From Comamonadaceae bacterium (GTDB lineage Bacteria > Pseudomonadota > Gammaproteobacteria > Burkholderiales > Burkholderiaceae_C): DNA of 46,624 nt. This document shows positions 17,473 to 26,196 of this stretch, in pieces. The notes below the pieces were generated by a model. That model was not told the origin of the DNA. It saw only the letters and a list, made by a program, of their open reading frames with translations, and ran no database searches. Position 1 is the first letter of the stretch. Each line of letters opens with the position of its first letter. The position numbers and the translations under genes are program-made. The stretch is from assembly GCA_947450695.1 (NCBI GenBank), contig CANFWV010000022.1, positions 1 to 46,624 of the forward strand. Direction: 5' to 3'.

Positions 17473-18474
17473 ATGTTCAAAGCCAGCCAATTCAAGCCGC
17501 ACCCAAGATCAGCACATCAAGTGCTGTCTTTGGTTCTCATCGGTGTCGCAGCGCTCACGGCCCAAGCCCAAACAAATTGGCCAAGCAAGCCGGTGACCAT
17601 CGTCGTGCCGTTTGCGGCGGGCGGCGGAACCGACATCGGCGCGCGAATCTTGGCGCAGCGTCTGTCCATCATGTGGGGCCAGCCGGTGCTGATTGACAAC
17701 AAAGGCGGCGCGGGCGGTAATGTCGGTCTGGACGGTGTTGCACGCGCCAAGCCTGATGGCTATACCTTGCTGACCGGCAACGTCGGAACGCAATCCATCA
17801 ACCCGACGCTCTACAAGAAACTCAGCTACAACCCCGACACCGCGTTTGTGCCGCTGGGTCAGTTTGCGGAGTTGCCCTTTGTCCTTGCAGTGACAGCGTC
17901 ACTGCCGGTCAAAAATGTCAAAGAGTTGGTCGATATGGCCAAGGCTCAACCTGACAAATTAACCTATGCCAGCTCTGGCAACGGCGGCTCTCCGCACTTG
18001 TCAGCTGAGACCTTCAAAATCGCTACCAGCACTCAAATTTTGCATATCCCCTACAAAGGCGGCGGTGCCGCGATGACCGATTTAATGTCGGGCAACGTCA
18101 ACATGATTTTTGCATCGGTGCTTGAAACATCGGGCTTCATCAAGGCCGGAAAACTGAAGGCACTGGCCATCACCAGCAAGAACCGTGTGCCGGCCATGCC
18201 TGACGTTCCCACCTTGCAAGAAAGTGGCGTCACGGGCGCTGAGTCGGGTTCGTGGCTGGGTTTGCTGGCACCCGCCGGAACACCCAAAGAGGTCGTTGAC
18301 AAGGTCTCACAAAGCCTGCAACAGGCCGTTGCTTTGCCAGAAATACAGCAGCAACTGATCGCTCAAGGTGGAATTGCCAAAGGCGGAACGCCCGCCGAAT
18401 TTGCACAACTCATTGCGACCGACCGCAAGCGCTACGCACGCATCATTATCGACAACAAATTGACTGCCGATTAA
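17473..18474 (+). CDS. Bug-family (TctC) solute-binding protein
   Basis: A 333-residue exported Bug protein. The start is ATG 17473, fixed by GAGGAG at 17461-17466 six bases upstream. The signal peptide ends near ...LTAQAQ. Family motifs: WPSKPVTIVVPFAAGGGTDI, GQPVLIDNKGGAGG, PDGYTLLTGN, HIPYKGGGAAMTDLMSGNVN and PTLQESGV. It opens the operon divergent from the GntR regulator. Bug proteins bind carboxylates or amides in the periplasm. With aldonate-type dehydratase and hydroxy-acid dehydrogenase genes downstream, a sugar acid or hydroxy acid is the probable ligand. The TctA/TctB membrane components are not in the window. Confidence 0.9.
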   Translation: MFKASQFKPHPRSAHQVLSLVLIGVAALTAQAQTNWPSKPVTIVVPFAAGGGTDIGARILAQRLSIMWGQPVLIDNKGGAGGNVGLDGVARAKPDGYTLLTGNVGTQSINPTLYKKLSYNPDTAFVPLGQFAELPFVLAVTASLPVKNVKELVDMAKAQPDKLTYASSGNGGSPHLSAETFKIATSTQILHIPYKGGGAAMTDLMSGNVNMIFASVLETSGFIKAGKLKALAITSKNRVPAMPDVPTLQESGVTGAESGSWLGLLAPAGTPKEVVDKVSQSLQQAVALPEIQQQLIAQGGIAKGGTPAEFAQLIATDRKRYARIIIDNKLTAD

Positions 18475-18484
18475 AGACAACACC

Positions 18485-19459
18485 ATGACCATTCGCCGCC
18501 TATTGTTGAATGCTTCAGCCCTGTTCGCGTTAGCAGCGTTCGGGCTCCCCGCTCACGCCGCCAGCTGGCCAACCCAGCCTTTGCGCATCGTCGTCCCATT
18601 TGCCGCAGGAGGAACCTCCGACGTGATTGCCCGCTTGATGAGCAAGCCCTTGAGCGATGCACTGGGTGTACCCGTGCTGATCGACAACCGCACGGGTGCT
18701 GCGGGCAACATTGGCGCCGCTTACGTTGCCAATGCCACTGACAACCACACCGTGCTGCTGTCAGACCTCGGTTCGCTGGCCATCAGCCCGCTGGTCACCA
18801 AAGACCTGCCATTCAAACCCAGCGACTTGCAAGGCGTCGCCATGCTGGCTTATTCGCCGCACTTGCTGGTCGCGCATCCGGGTGTAGTGGCCAACAACCT
18901 CAAAGAATTGGTGGCGCTGTCGCAAACCAGCAAGATAAATGTTGCCTCGTCGGGTACGGGCACACCGAATCACCTCGGCATGGTCGAGATCGCTTTAGAG
19001 ACCGGCATGAAGTGGCAGCATGTGCCCTACCGCGGTGGTGCGCAGTCGCTGAACGACACCGCCGCAGGCACTACCCAAGTGGTGCTGAATGGCATGTTGG
19101 CCACGCTGCCGCTGGTGCAAGGTGGCAGGCTCAAGGTCATCGGTATTTCTAAAGCCACCCGCATGCCCTTGGTCGCCAGCATGCCGACCATCGCCGAGCA
19201 AGGTGTGAAAAACTTTGAGTCGGGCACCTACCAAGGCGTCACCGCATCGTCAAAAATGCCACGACAAGCCATTGAGCGCCTGAATGCCGAGATGATCCGC
19301 ATCATCCGCTCGCCCGACATGCGAGCGCGCTTACTCGAAGCCGGCGCTGAAGTCATGACCTCAACGCCCATGGAGACCACCGACTTCATCGCCAAGGACA
19401 GGATCCGCTGGGCCAATGTCATCAAACGGGCCGGCTCGCAACTTGAAGGCACTAACTGA
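18485..19459 (+). CDS. Second Bug-family solute-binding protein of the operon
   Basis: A 324-residue exported protein, signal peptide to ...GLPAHAAS, ten bases after the previous Bug gene. Motifs: WPTQPLRIVVPFAAGGTSDV, GVPVLIDNRTGAAGN, WQHVPYRGGAQSLNDTAAG and MPTIAEQGV. It shares the family fold with its neighbour, but the two are clearly diverged. They therefore probably bind different ligands or one acts as a sensor, rather than being a recent duplication. Two bases separate its stop from the LDH2-type dehydrogenase ATG, which supports a single transcript. Confidence 0.9.
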   Translation: MTIRRLLLNASALFALAAFGLPAHAASWPTQPLRIVVPFAAGGTSDVIARLMSKPLSDALGVPVLIDNRTGAAGNIGAAYVANATDNHTVLLSDLGSLAISPLVTKDLPFKPSDLQGVAMLAYSPHLLVAHPGVVANNLKELVALSQTSKINVASSGTGTPNHLGMVEIALETGMKWQHVPYRGGAQSLNDTAAGTTQVVLNGMLATLPLVQGGRLKVIGISKATRMPLVASMPTIAEQGVKNFESGTYQGVTASSKMPRQAIERLNAEMIRIIRSPDMRARLLEAGAEVMTSTPMETTDFIAKDRIRWANVIKRAGSQLEGTN

Positions 19460-19460
19460 G

Positions 19461-20552
19461 ATGCAACAGTCACCGATGAGTGAGGCAGCCATCACTGAGA
19501 CCCCTTTTTACAGCACGGCCGCGCTGGAACAATTTGCCACGGCCCTTTTCAGCCAAATTGGCATGGACGCAGAAAAGGCACAAACGCTGGGCCGATATTT
19601 GGTTTTGACAGACGCCATGGGTCGTCGCACCCATGGCTTGGCCATGGCCAACTTGTATTTGGCAGACATTGAAAAAGGCGGGATGACGCTCAGCGGTGAG
19701 CAGCAAGTCATCAAGGACAACGGCATCAGTGTGGTCTGGGACGGTGGCTACCTGCCAGGGCTGTGGCTGGTGAACAAAGCCATTGAAGAAGCTATTCCAC
19801 GCGCTCAAAAATACGGAATAGCCGCTTATGCCATCCGCAGGAGCCATCACATTGGTTGCCTGGCAGCGTTGGTAAAACAAGCCGCCGACCGCGGCTTGAT
19901 CGCGCAAATTTCAAACTCCGATCCGGCCGGTGCACGCGTCGCACCTTATGGCGGATGCGAAGCTTTGTTCACGCCAAATCCGATGGCGATGGGGTATCCC
20001 GGCGCGCAAAACCCGGTGCTGATCGACATCTGTGCGTCCATCACCACCACCTCCATGACGCGACAAAAATATGCGGCTGGTCAGCAGTTCGAGCACCCGT
20101 GGTTACTGGATGCGCAAGGCTCACCAACGCGTGACCCAGCCGTGCTAGAAAACCAGCAACCGCGTGGTTCGTTGCAACTGCTGGGCGGGCAAGAATATGG
20201 TCACAAGGGCTTTGGTCTAGCGCTCGGCATAGAGGCGCTGTCGCAGGGCCTGTCCGGCCATGGCCGCAAGGATGCCCCCAAGCGCTGGGGCGGAAATGTG
20301 TTTTTGCAGGTGATTGATCCCGAGCTGTTCGCCGGTCGTGAAGCCTTTACCGAGCAAATGGACTACCTGTCTGAACGCTGCCGCACGAACCAACCGATTC
20401 ACGCAGACAAGCCTGTGCGCTTGCCTGGCGACCATGCCGCAGTCGGCATCGCAAAAGTCCAGAAGCAAGGTCTGGCCTATGACTGTCAGACGTGGCAAGG
20501 ACTGGCTGAATGGGCCGACAAACTCAAGGTCATACTGCCTGTTTCTGCCTGA
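19461..20552 (+). CDS. LDH2-family NAD(P)-dependent malate/L-lactate-type dehydrogenase
   Basis: A 363-residue enzyme of the LDH2/MDG2 oxidoreductase family, which is unrelated to classical lactate dehydrogenase and acts on 2-hydroxy or 2-keto acids. Seen: TDAMGRRTHGLAMAN (family DxxGxxSHG), the catalytic-histidine segment YAIRRSHHIGCLAALV, PYGGCEALFTPNPMAMGYP, and EYGHKGFGLALGIEALSQGLSG near the C-terminus. ATG 19461 follows the previous stop by one base; a second ATG at 19476 is possible. Within a sugar-acid operon it probably interconverts a 2-keto acid and its hydroxy acid. A paralogue lies at 23095-24162 on the other strand. Confidence 0.88.
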   Translation: MQQSPMSEAAITETPFYSTAALEQFATALFSQIGMDAEKAQTLGRYLVLTDAMGRRTHGLAMANLYLADIEKGGMTLSGEQQVIKDNGISVVWDGGYLPGLWLVNKAIEEAIPRAQKYGIAAYAIRRSHHIGCLAALVKQAADRGLIAQISNSDPAGARVAPYGGCEALFTPNPMAMGYPGAQNPVLIDICASITTTSMTRQKYAAGQQFEHPWLLDAQGSPTRDPAVLENQQPRGSLQLLGGQEYGHKGFGLALGIEALSQGLSGHGRKDAPKRWGGNVFLQVIDPELFAGREAFTEQMDYLSERCRTNQPIHADKPVRLPGDHAAVGIAKVQKQGLAYDCQTWQGLAEWADKLKVILPVSA

Positions 20553-20577
20553 ATCTTCAACGACTAAAGCCCTTCAC

Positions 20578-22317
20578 ATGACAAAAAAAAACTACGAAGA
20601 ACTGCGCAGTGCGCGCTGGATGGCACCCGACGATGTGCGTTCTTTTGGCCACCGCTCACGCGTGATGCAACTCGGCTACGGGCCGGAAGACTGGGTTGGC
20701 AAACCCATGATCGCGATCATCAACACTTGGAGTGACATTGGCACTTGCCATGGTCACTTCAAGCAACGCGTTGAAGACGTCAAGCGCGGCATCTTGCAAG
20801 CTGGTGGATTCCCGATCGAGCTGCCGGCGATTTCGCTGTCCGAGGCGATCGTCAAGCCAACCACCATGTTTTACCGCAACCTGCTGGCGATCGAAACGGA
20901 GGAGCTGTTGCGCAGCCACCCGATCGACGGCGCGGTGCTGATGGGCGGCTGTGACAAGACCACGCCGGGCCTGATCATGGGCGCGCTCAGCGCCGGCTAT
21001 CCCTTTATTTACATGCCCGCCGGCCCAATGCAAAGTGGCAACTGGAAAGGGCAAGTGCTCGGCTCCGGTTCAGACACCTGGAAATACTGGGACGAAAGAC
21101 GCGCCGGCAAAATCACAGCCAAGCAGTGGATTGAAGTTGAAGGCGGCATCGCCCGCAGCCATGGCCACTGCATGACGATGGGCACGGCTAGCACCATGAC
21201 CGGCATTGCTGAGGCCTGCGGCTTCACGCTGCCGGGAGCGTCGTCGATTCCGGCTACCGACTCCAACCACGTGCGCATGGCGGCCGATTGCGGCCGGCGC
21301 ATTGTCGACATGGTTTGGGAAGACCTGACACCGGCCAAATTGCTCAGCCGTGCGTCGTTTGAGAACGCCATCGCCGTGGCCATGGCCATGGGCTGCTCGA
21401 CCAACGCCATCATCCACTTGGTGGCGATGTCACGCCGCGCCGGTGAGCACTGTGCCGTGGGCCTGGAAGACTTTGACGCGGCCAGCCGCAAGGTGCCCGT
21501 GATCGCCAACATCCGACCGAGTGGCAACACCTACTTGATGGCCGACTTCTATTTTGCGGGCGGCATGCGCGCCATGATGAATGTACTCAAAGACCATTTG
21601 CAGCTTGACGCCATGACGGTCACAGGCCAAACCATTGGCAAAAACCTGGAGGGTGCCGAGGTTTACAACCAAGACGTCATCAGGCCGCTGTCGAACCCGA
21701 TTTATGCCGAAGGTGCGCTGGCCGTTCTCAAGGGCAACCTCGCGCCCGATGGCTGCGTCATCAAGCCCAGCGCCTGCGCGCCGCACCTCTTCAAACACAC
21801 CGGTCCGGCGCTGGTGTTTGACGACTACCCGAGCATGAAAAAAGCCATCGACGACCCAGACCTCGACGTCACGGCAGACCACGTCATGATCTTGCGCAAC
21901 GCCGGACCGCAAGGTGGCCCGGGCATGCCGGAATGGGGCATGTTGCCGATCCCTACCAAGCTGGTCAAGCAAGGCGTGAAAGACATGCTGCGCATCTCAG
22001 ACGCCCGCATGAGCGGCACCAGCTACGGCGCCTGCATCTTGCATGTATCGCCGGAGGCCTACATCGGCGGAACGCTAGCACTGGTCAAAACAGGCGACCT
22101 CATCAGCGTCGATGTACCGGCCCGAACGATTCACCTTGAGGTCAGCGACGCTGAGTTGGCCGCGCGCAAAGCAGCGTGGGTACAACCGCCCAAACGCTTC
22201 GCACGCGGCTACGGCTGGATGTTCAGCCAGCACATCATGCAGGCCGACCAAGGCTGTGACTTTGACTACCTCGAAACCTCGTTTGGCGCACCCGTCAGCG
22301 AGCCTGAAATTTATTGA
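20578..22317 (+). CDS. IlvD/Edd-family dehydratase (sugar-acid or dihydroxy-acid dehydratase)
   Basis: A 579-residue Fe-S dehydratase. Candidate cluster cysteines are Cys57 (DIGTCHGH), Cys125 (MGGCDKTTPG) and Cys198 (SHGHCMTMGTAS). Their spacing of 68 and 73 residues equals that of the [2Fe-2S] L-arabinonate dehydratase group as I recall it (59/127/200). The C-terminal domain has MILRNAGPQGGPGMPEWG and the SDARMSGTSYGACILHVSPE active-site loop. ATG 20578 fits the family N-terminus; the frame is open further upstream but only over the preceding gene. Expected reaction: dehydration of an aldonic acid to a 2-keto-3-deoxy acid. Biosynthetic IlvD is less likely given the Bug/LDH2/RraA context. Which sugar acid is unknown. 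Confidence 0.88.
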   Translation: MTKKNYEELRSARWMAPDDVRSFGHRSRVMQLGYGPEDWVGKPMIAIINTWSDIGTCHGHFKQRVEDVKRGILQAGGFPIELPAISLSEAIVKPTTMFYRNLLAIETEELLRSHPIDGAVLMGGCDKTTPGLIMGALSAGYPFIYMPAGPMQSGNWKGQVLGSGSDTWKYWDERRAGKITAKQWIEVEGGIARSHGHCMTMGTASTMTGIAEACGFTLPGASSIPATDSNHVRMAADCGRRIVDMVWEDLTPAKLLSRASFENAIAVAMAMGCSTNAIIHLVAMSRRAGEHCAVGLEDFDAASRKVPVIANIRPSGNTYLMADFYFAGGMRAMMNVLKDHLQLDAMTVTGQTIGKNLEGAEVYNQDVIRPLSNPIYAEGALAVLKGNLAPDGCVIKPSACAPHLFKHTGPALVFDDYPSMKKAIDDPDLDVTADHVMILRNAGPQGGPGMPEWGMLPIPTKLVKQGVKDMLRISDARMSGTSYGACILHVSPEAYIGGTLALVKTGDLISVDVPARTIHLEVSDAELAARKAAWVQPPKRFARGYGWMFSQHIMQADQGCDFDYLETSFGAPVSEPEIY

Positions 22318-22351
22318 TCTTCTTTTAAAAAATAGACCCACAGGACACAAC

Positions 22352-23068
22352 ATGGCTCTCAGCAACAGCACCCGCGACAAACTCAAAACCGTCAGTACCG
22401 CGACGCTGTGCAGTGCGCTGTTCAAGCGCGGTCTGCGCAACCAGTTCATTCAGAACGTGCACCCTCTCAACGCCCATCTGCCGAACATGGTGGGTGAAGC
22501 TTTCACGCTGCGCTACATTCCGGCCCGTGAAGACTTGAACCCGATGACAGTGTTCCAAAATCCAAACCATCCGCAACGCGTAGCGATCGAGCAATGCCCG
22601 GCCGGCGCTGTGATGGTCTTTGACAGCCGCAAAGACGCAAGGGCCGCTTCAGCCGGTTCGATTTTGATCACGCGTTTGATGGTGCGCGGCGTCGCGGGCG
22701 CTGTGACGGATGGCGGCTTTCGCGACTCGCCAGAGATCGCCGCCCTGCCCTTTCCCACCTACCATCAGCGGCCGTCAGCCCCGACCAATCTGACGCTGCA
22801 CCAAGCGCTGGACATCAACGTGCCGATTGGCTGCGGTGACGTGGCCGTGTTTCCGGGCGATGTGATGGTGGGTGACAAAGAAGGGGTCTTCGTGATACCC
22901 GCTCACTTGGCCGACGAAGTCGCCGACGACGCTGTCGAGATGACCGCCTTTGAAGACTTCGTGACCGAAGAAGTCCTCAAGGGCCGGGCCACGATTGGCC
23001 TTTACCCACCGACCGAGCAAAAGTCGAAAGACGACTTCGCGGTGTGGCGCCAAGCCAAAGGCCGGTGA
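22352..23068 (+). CDS. RraA-family protein, probable 4-hydroxy-2-oxoacid-type aldolase
   Basis: A 238-residue RraA/HMG-aldolase-fold protein. ATG 22352 has AGGA eight bases before the nearest upstream base context (CAGGACACAAC). The family active-site signature GAVTDGGFRDSPEIAALPFP is present, with the preceding Ala/Gly-rich segment that holds the divalent-metal site and the late Asp/Glu-rich helix. Members cleave 4-hydroxy-4-methyl-2-oxoglutarate or related oxo-acids; others only inhibit RNase E. Directly after the IlvD/Edd dehydratase, an aldolase role on the dehydratase product is plausible. It is the last gene of the operon and converges with the second LDH2 gene. Confidence 0.85.
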   Translation: MALSNSTRDKLKTVSTATLCSALFKRGLRNQFIQNVHPLNAHLPNMVGEAFTLRYIPAREDLNPMTVFQNPNHPQRVAIEQCPAGAVMVFDSRKDARAASAGSILITRLMVRGVAGAVTDGGFRDSPEIAALPFPTYHQRPSAPTNLTLHQALDINVPIGCGDVAVFPGDVMVGDKEGVFVIPAHLADEVADDAVEMTAFEDFVTEEVLKGRATIGLYPPTEQKSKDDFAVWRQAKGR

Positions 23069-23094
23069 GTCACATCAGCTCAAATCACATTGGG

Positions 23095-24162
23095 TCAAAG
23101 CGCTTGCGGTAAGGCCAGACCCGCCGCGATGGCGAACGGCTGCAGCGACTCCATCAGCCCAGCAGCCAAAGGGACGCCATCAGCTGCAGCTTGCCGCTGG
23201 CGCGTCATGGCATGCTCACCGGGCAAGCGTACACGGGGACGACCGGGCAAAGGCTTGTTAGCGTGGCAGGCATCCACCAGCCACTGCGTTTGACGCGTGA
23301 AAGCATCCACCCCGGCAAATGCACTTGGGTCAGTGACTTGCAAATAAATGTTGACCGTGGTGCCCTGTGGTTGATCCACACGACCTTGCCCTGACAACCC
23401 CTGCGTCAGTGCTTCAACAAGCAAGGCCATGCCATAGCCCTTGTGGCCATGGTCAAAACCACCCACAGGCAACAGCGAACCGCCACCGCTAACCACCGCG
23501 TTCGGGTCATCGCTGGGTTGACCTTCCGCATCCATCGCCCACTTGGCTGGAAAGCGCTCGCCTCGCGCCACCAATTGACGGGCGCTGTTCAGTGTGGTGA
23601 TGGAGGAACTGACGTCAAGCAAGATCGGATCACCCCGCGTTGGAATGCCGGCCGCCACCGGATTCGGCGAAAACAGTGGCTCGGTACCGCCAAACGGCGC
23701 AACACCGCGTGCTGCCGGAGACGAACAAATTAACTTCACCAGCAAGCCGCGTTCCGTCAAGCGCGGCAGGTACACCGCGAGAGCACCGGTGTGATGACTG
23801 TTGGCAATCACCACCGTCACCACGCCGTGTTGTTCGATGCGCTCTAAAGCCGAGTCCATGGCCCGGGAAATCAACCACGACCCCGGCAAGCGCTGACCAT
23901 CCCAAGTGATGCATGCGCCTCGGTCATTGACCACGCGCATCTCACCGTTGATGCACATGACGCCGCTTTTCGCGGCCTCTAAATACCAAGCGGCCAAGGC
24001 TAAACCGTGGGTGCTGTGGCCCATGCCGTCCGCCATGATCAATGAGTCGGCAATCGCTTCTGCCTTATCGGCATCCATGCCCGTGGCGCAGAAGAGCGCG
24101 GCGACAAAACGGGTGAGTTCAGGCAGCGCATAACGCGGCAAAATATCCACATTGCTTTTCAT
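23095..24162 (-). CDS. LDH2-family malate/L-lactate-type dehydrogenase, second copy
   Basis: A 355-residue minus-strand paralogue of the enzyme at 19461-20552. It has MADGMGHSTHGLALAAWYLE, VIANSHHTGALAVYL with the catalytic histidine pair, PFGGTEPLFSPNPVAAGIP and FDHGHKGYGMALLVEALTQGLSG. The start is taken at ATG 24162 because homology-like sequence begins there (MKSNVDILPRYALPELTRFV); ATG 24195 in the same frame is possible. Neither has a good Shine-Dalgarno. It faces the operon convergently and diverges from moaA. The two LDH2 enzymes may act on opposite steps or on different chain lengths; no direct evidence. Confidence 0.85.
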   Translation of the reverse strand: MKSNVDILPRYALPELTRFVAALFCATGMDADKAEAIADSLIMADGMGHSTHGLALAAWYLEAAKSGVMCINGEMRVVNDRGACITWDGQRLPGSWLISRAMDSALERIEQHGVVTVVIANSHHTGALAVYLPRLTERGLLVKLICSSPAARGVAPFGGTEPLFSPNPVAAGIPTRGDPILLDVSSSITTLNSARQLVARGERFPAKWAMDAEGQPSDDPNAVVSGGGSLLPVGGFDHGHKGYGMALLVEALTQGLSGQGRVDQPQGTTVNIYLQVTDPSAFAGVDAFTRQTQWLVDACHANKPLPGRPRVRLPGEHAMTRQRQAAADGVPLAAGLMESLQPFAIAAGLALPQAL

Positions 24163-24299
24163 GGGCAGAATCGTAACCCGACAGCAGGCCTTCATCAGCA
24201 CAGCGGCGGGGCCAGCGAGCAACATGCCTCAAGCAAGGTTTTGTCAGCTATTCCTGTAGCAGGCCCCAGCGATGAGGTAAATTCAGCGCAAGATTACCT

Positions 24300-25421
24300 A
24301 TGACAGTCAAAATCATCCCCATCGCGGACATCCGCTACGCCAGTCGTGTGCCTCACGTGCCAGCCCACATTCAAACACCCACTGGCTTGCTATCGGACAC
24401 TTTGGGCAGGCCCTTGCGCGACTTGCGCATCAGCGTGACAGATCGCTGCAACTTTCGTTGCAGCTATTGCATGCCACGCGAGGTCTTCAACAAGGACTAC
24501 GCCTTCCTGCCGCAAACATCGCTGCTGAGCTTTGAGGAAATAGCGCGTCTGGCACGGATTTTTGTGGCCAACGGTGTCGAAAAAATCCGCCTCACGGGTG
24601 GCGAGCCATTGCTGCGAAAGAACCTTGAAGTGCTGATTGAGATGTTGGCCAAGATCAAAACGCCAAGCGGACAGCCTCTGGACATCACACTCACCACCAA
24701 TGCCTCGCTGCTGGCCAAAAAAGCCCAAGGCCTGAAAGACGCTGGATTGCAGCGCGTCACTGTCAGTCTGGACGGGCTGGACGACGCGGTTTTCAGGCGC
24801 ATGAACGACGTCGATTTTCCGGTGGCCGATGTGCTCAGGGGCATCGAAGCGGCGCAGCGTGTTGGCTTGGCGCCGATCAAGGTCAACATGGTCGTCAAGA
24901 ACGGCACCAATGACGCTGAAATCTTGCCCATGGCACGCCACTTTCGCAACTCCGGTGTGGTGCTGCGCTTCATTGAATACATGGACGTCGGCGCCACCAA
25001 CGGCTGGCGGATGGACGAAGTGCTGCCCTCAGCCCAGGTCATTGAACGCTTACAAACCGAATTCCCAATGCTGGCCGTGAACCCCAACTACGCCGGCGAA
25101 ACCGCCGAGCGCTGGCGCTACGCGGATGGCGGCGGAGAAGTCGGCGTCATCAGCAGCGTGACGCACGCTTTTTGCGGCGACTGTAACCGCGCCCGACTGT
25201 CCACCGAAGGCAAACTCTTTTTGTGCCTGTTCGCCAGTCAAGGCCAAGACCTGCGGGCCTTGCTGCGCGGCGACTATTCAGACGAACAAATCGGCGGCGC
25301 AGTGGGCCATATCTGGCAATCACGCACAGATCGATATTCCGAAATACGCGCAGCGCTCCCTGCAGACGCCTCGCCACCGGATACGGGACGGCGGGTTGAG
25401 ATGAGCTACATCGGCGGATAA
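24300..25421 (+). CDS. moaA: GTP 3',8-cyclase MoaA
   Basis: A 373-residue radical-SAM enzyme that makes 3',8-cyclo-GTP, the first step of molybdenum-cofactor synthesis. The N-terminal [4Fe-4S]-SAM motif is Cys50, Cys54 and Cys57 (CNFRCSYCM), with LTGGEPLLR and [11 protein letters not shown] behind it. The C-terminal cluster region shows [21 protein letters not shown], and the protein ends in the required Gly-Gly (MSYIGG). It is the first of three Mo-cofactor genes; a repeat-like gap of 129 bp separates it from mobA. It would serve the Mo aldehyde oxidoreductase at 10830-13636 among others. The extended N-terminus (about 30 residues before [14 protein letters not shown]) is common in this family. 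Confidence 0.96.
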   Translation: MTVKIIPIADIRYASRVPHVPAHIQTPTGLLSDTLGRPLRDLRISVTDRCNFRCSYCMPREVFNKDYAFLPQTSLLSFEEIARLARIFVANGVEKIRLTGGEPLLRKNLEVLIEMLAKIKTPSGQPLDITLTTNASLLAKKAQGLKDAGLQRVTVSLDGLDDAVFRRMNDVDFPVADVLRGIEAAQRVGLAPIKVNMVVKNGTNDAEILPMARHFRNSGVVLRFIEYMDVGATNGWRMDEVLPSAQVIERLQTEFPMLAVNPNYAGETAERWRYADGGGEVGVISSVTHAFCGDCNRARLSTEGKLFLCLFASQGQDLRALLRGDYSDEQIGGAVGHIWQSRTDRYSEIRAALPADASPPDTGRRVEMSYIGG

Positions 25422-25429
25422 TTGGCCCC

Positions 25430-25515
25430 CACGCTTGCCACTGCGTGTGCTGCGCTGCCCCCCCCCCCCCCGAGGGGGCATGTTTCCCCTTAGGGCTGCC
25501 CGGCGAGGAAACCCT
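25430..25515. repeat. Comamonadaceae-type intergenic GC repeat with a 14-C homopolymer
   Basis: Between moaA and mobA lies a stretch with CACGCTTGCCACTGCGTG (an imperfect dyad around 25430-25447), then TGCTGCGCTG, a run of 14 C (25458-25471), GAGGGGGC and a GGGCTGCCCGGCG tail. I recall near-identical intergenic elements scattered through Acidovorax, Rhodoferax and Polaromonas genomes. The usual form has about six C facing GAGGGGG and makes a hairpin. Here the C-run is longer, so it is prone to slippage or sequencing-length error. It is not coding. Confidence 0.6.
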
Positions 25516-25550
25516 CACATTACCTATAACAACATAACAAGACAGGTCTC

Positions 25551-26168
25551 ATGATTGATATTTCAGAAATTACCGGGCTCGTCTTGGCGGGCGGGCGCGG
25601 CTCGCGCATGGGTGGCGTCGACAAGGGCTTGCAAAATTTCAACGACGTGCCGCTGGCTCTGCACACGCAGTTGCGGCTGAGCCCACAGGTCGGTGATCTC
25701 CTCATCAATGCCAACAGGAACCTGGCGGCTTACGAATCGTTTGGTGTGCCGGTCTGGCCGGATGCGGCGAGTTTGGGTGACTTCGCTGGTCCACTGGCGG
25801 GCTTTTTGACAGGCCTTGAGCGCTGCGAAACTGCTTTCATGATGACCGTGCCCTGCGACACACCGCTGTTTCCGCACGACCTTGTGGCGCGACTTGCGGC
25901 TGCGCTGGAAGCTGAAGACGCAGAGATCGCCATGGCGGCGGCGCGTGAAGAAGATGGCCAACTGCGTGCTCAACCCGTGTTTTGTTTGATGCACGCAGAA
26001 CTGCTCGAAAGCGTCCTTCGGTTCACCCACGGCGGCGGCCGAAAAATCGACGCATGGACAGCTTTGCACAAAACCGTGCTGGTGCCGTTTGACTTACCCG
26101 GTGACGACCCCAAAGCATTTTTCAACGCCAACACGCTGGCCGAGTTACACCTGCTCGAAAGTCGCTGA
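25551..26168 (+). CDS. mobA: Molybdenum cofactor guanylyltransferase MobA
   Basis: A 205-residue nucleotidyltransferase that attaches GMP to molybdopterin-Mo. The nucleotide-binding signature [18 protein letters not shown] is at residues 8-25. It is followed by [39 protein letters not shown] and the metal-binding [16 protein letters not shown]. Start ATG 25551 has AGG seven bases upstream. It lies 28 bp before moeA. Xanthine-oxidase-family enzymes often use the cytidylyl form of the cofactor made by MocA, so MobA may primarily serve DMSO-reductase-family enzymes elsewhere; specificity cannot be fixed from these motifs alone. Confidence 0.93.
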   Translation: MIDISEITGLVLAGGRGSRMGGVDKGLQNFNDVPLALHTQLRLSPQVGDLLINANRNLAAYESFGVPVWPDAASLGDFAGPLAGFLTGLERCETAFMMTVPCDTPLFPHDLVARLAAALEAEDAEIAMAAAREEDGQLRAQPVFCLMHAELLESVLRFTHGGGRKIDAWTALHKTVLVPFDLPGDDPKAFFNANTLAELHLLESR

Positions 26169-26196
26169 ACACCGTCACACTTGTTAACTCAGACTC

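Noticed and set aside
24226..24299. Possible molybdenum-cofactor riboswitch before moaA
   Set aside because: The gap to the divergent gene is too short, and I could not find the conserved stems of the Moco RNA.
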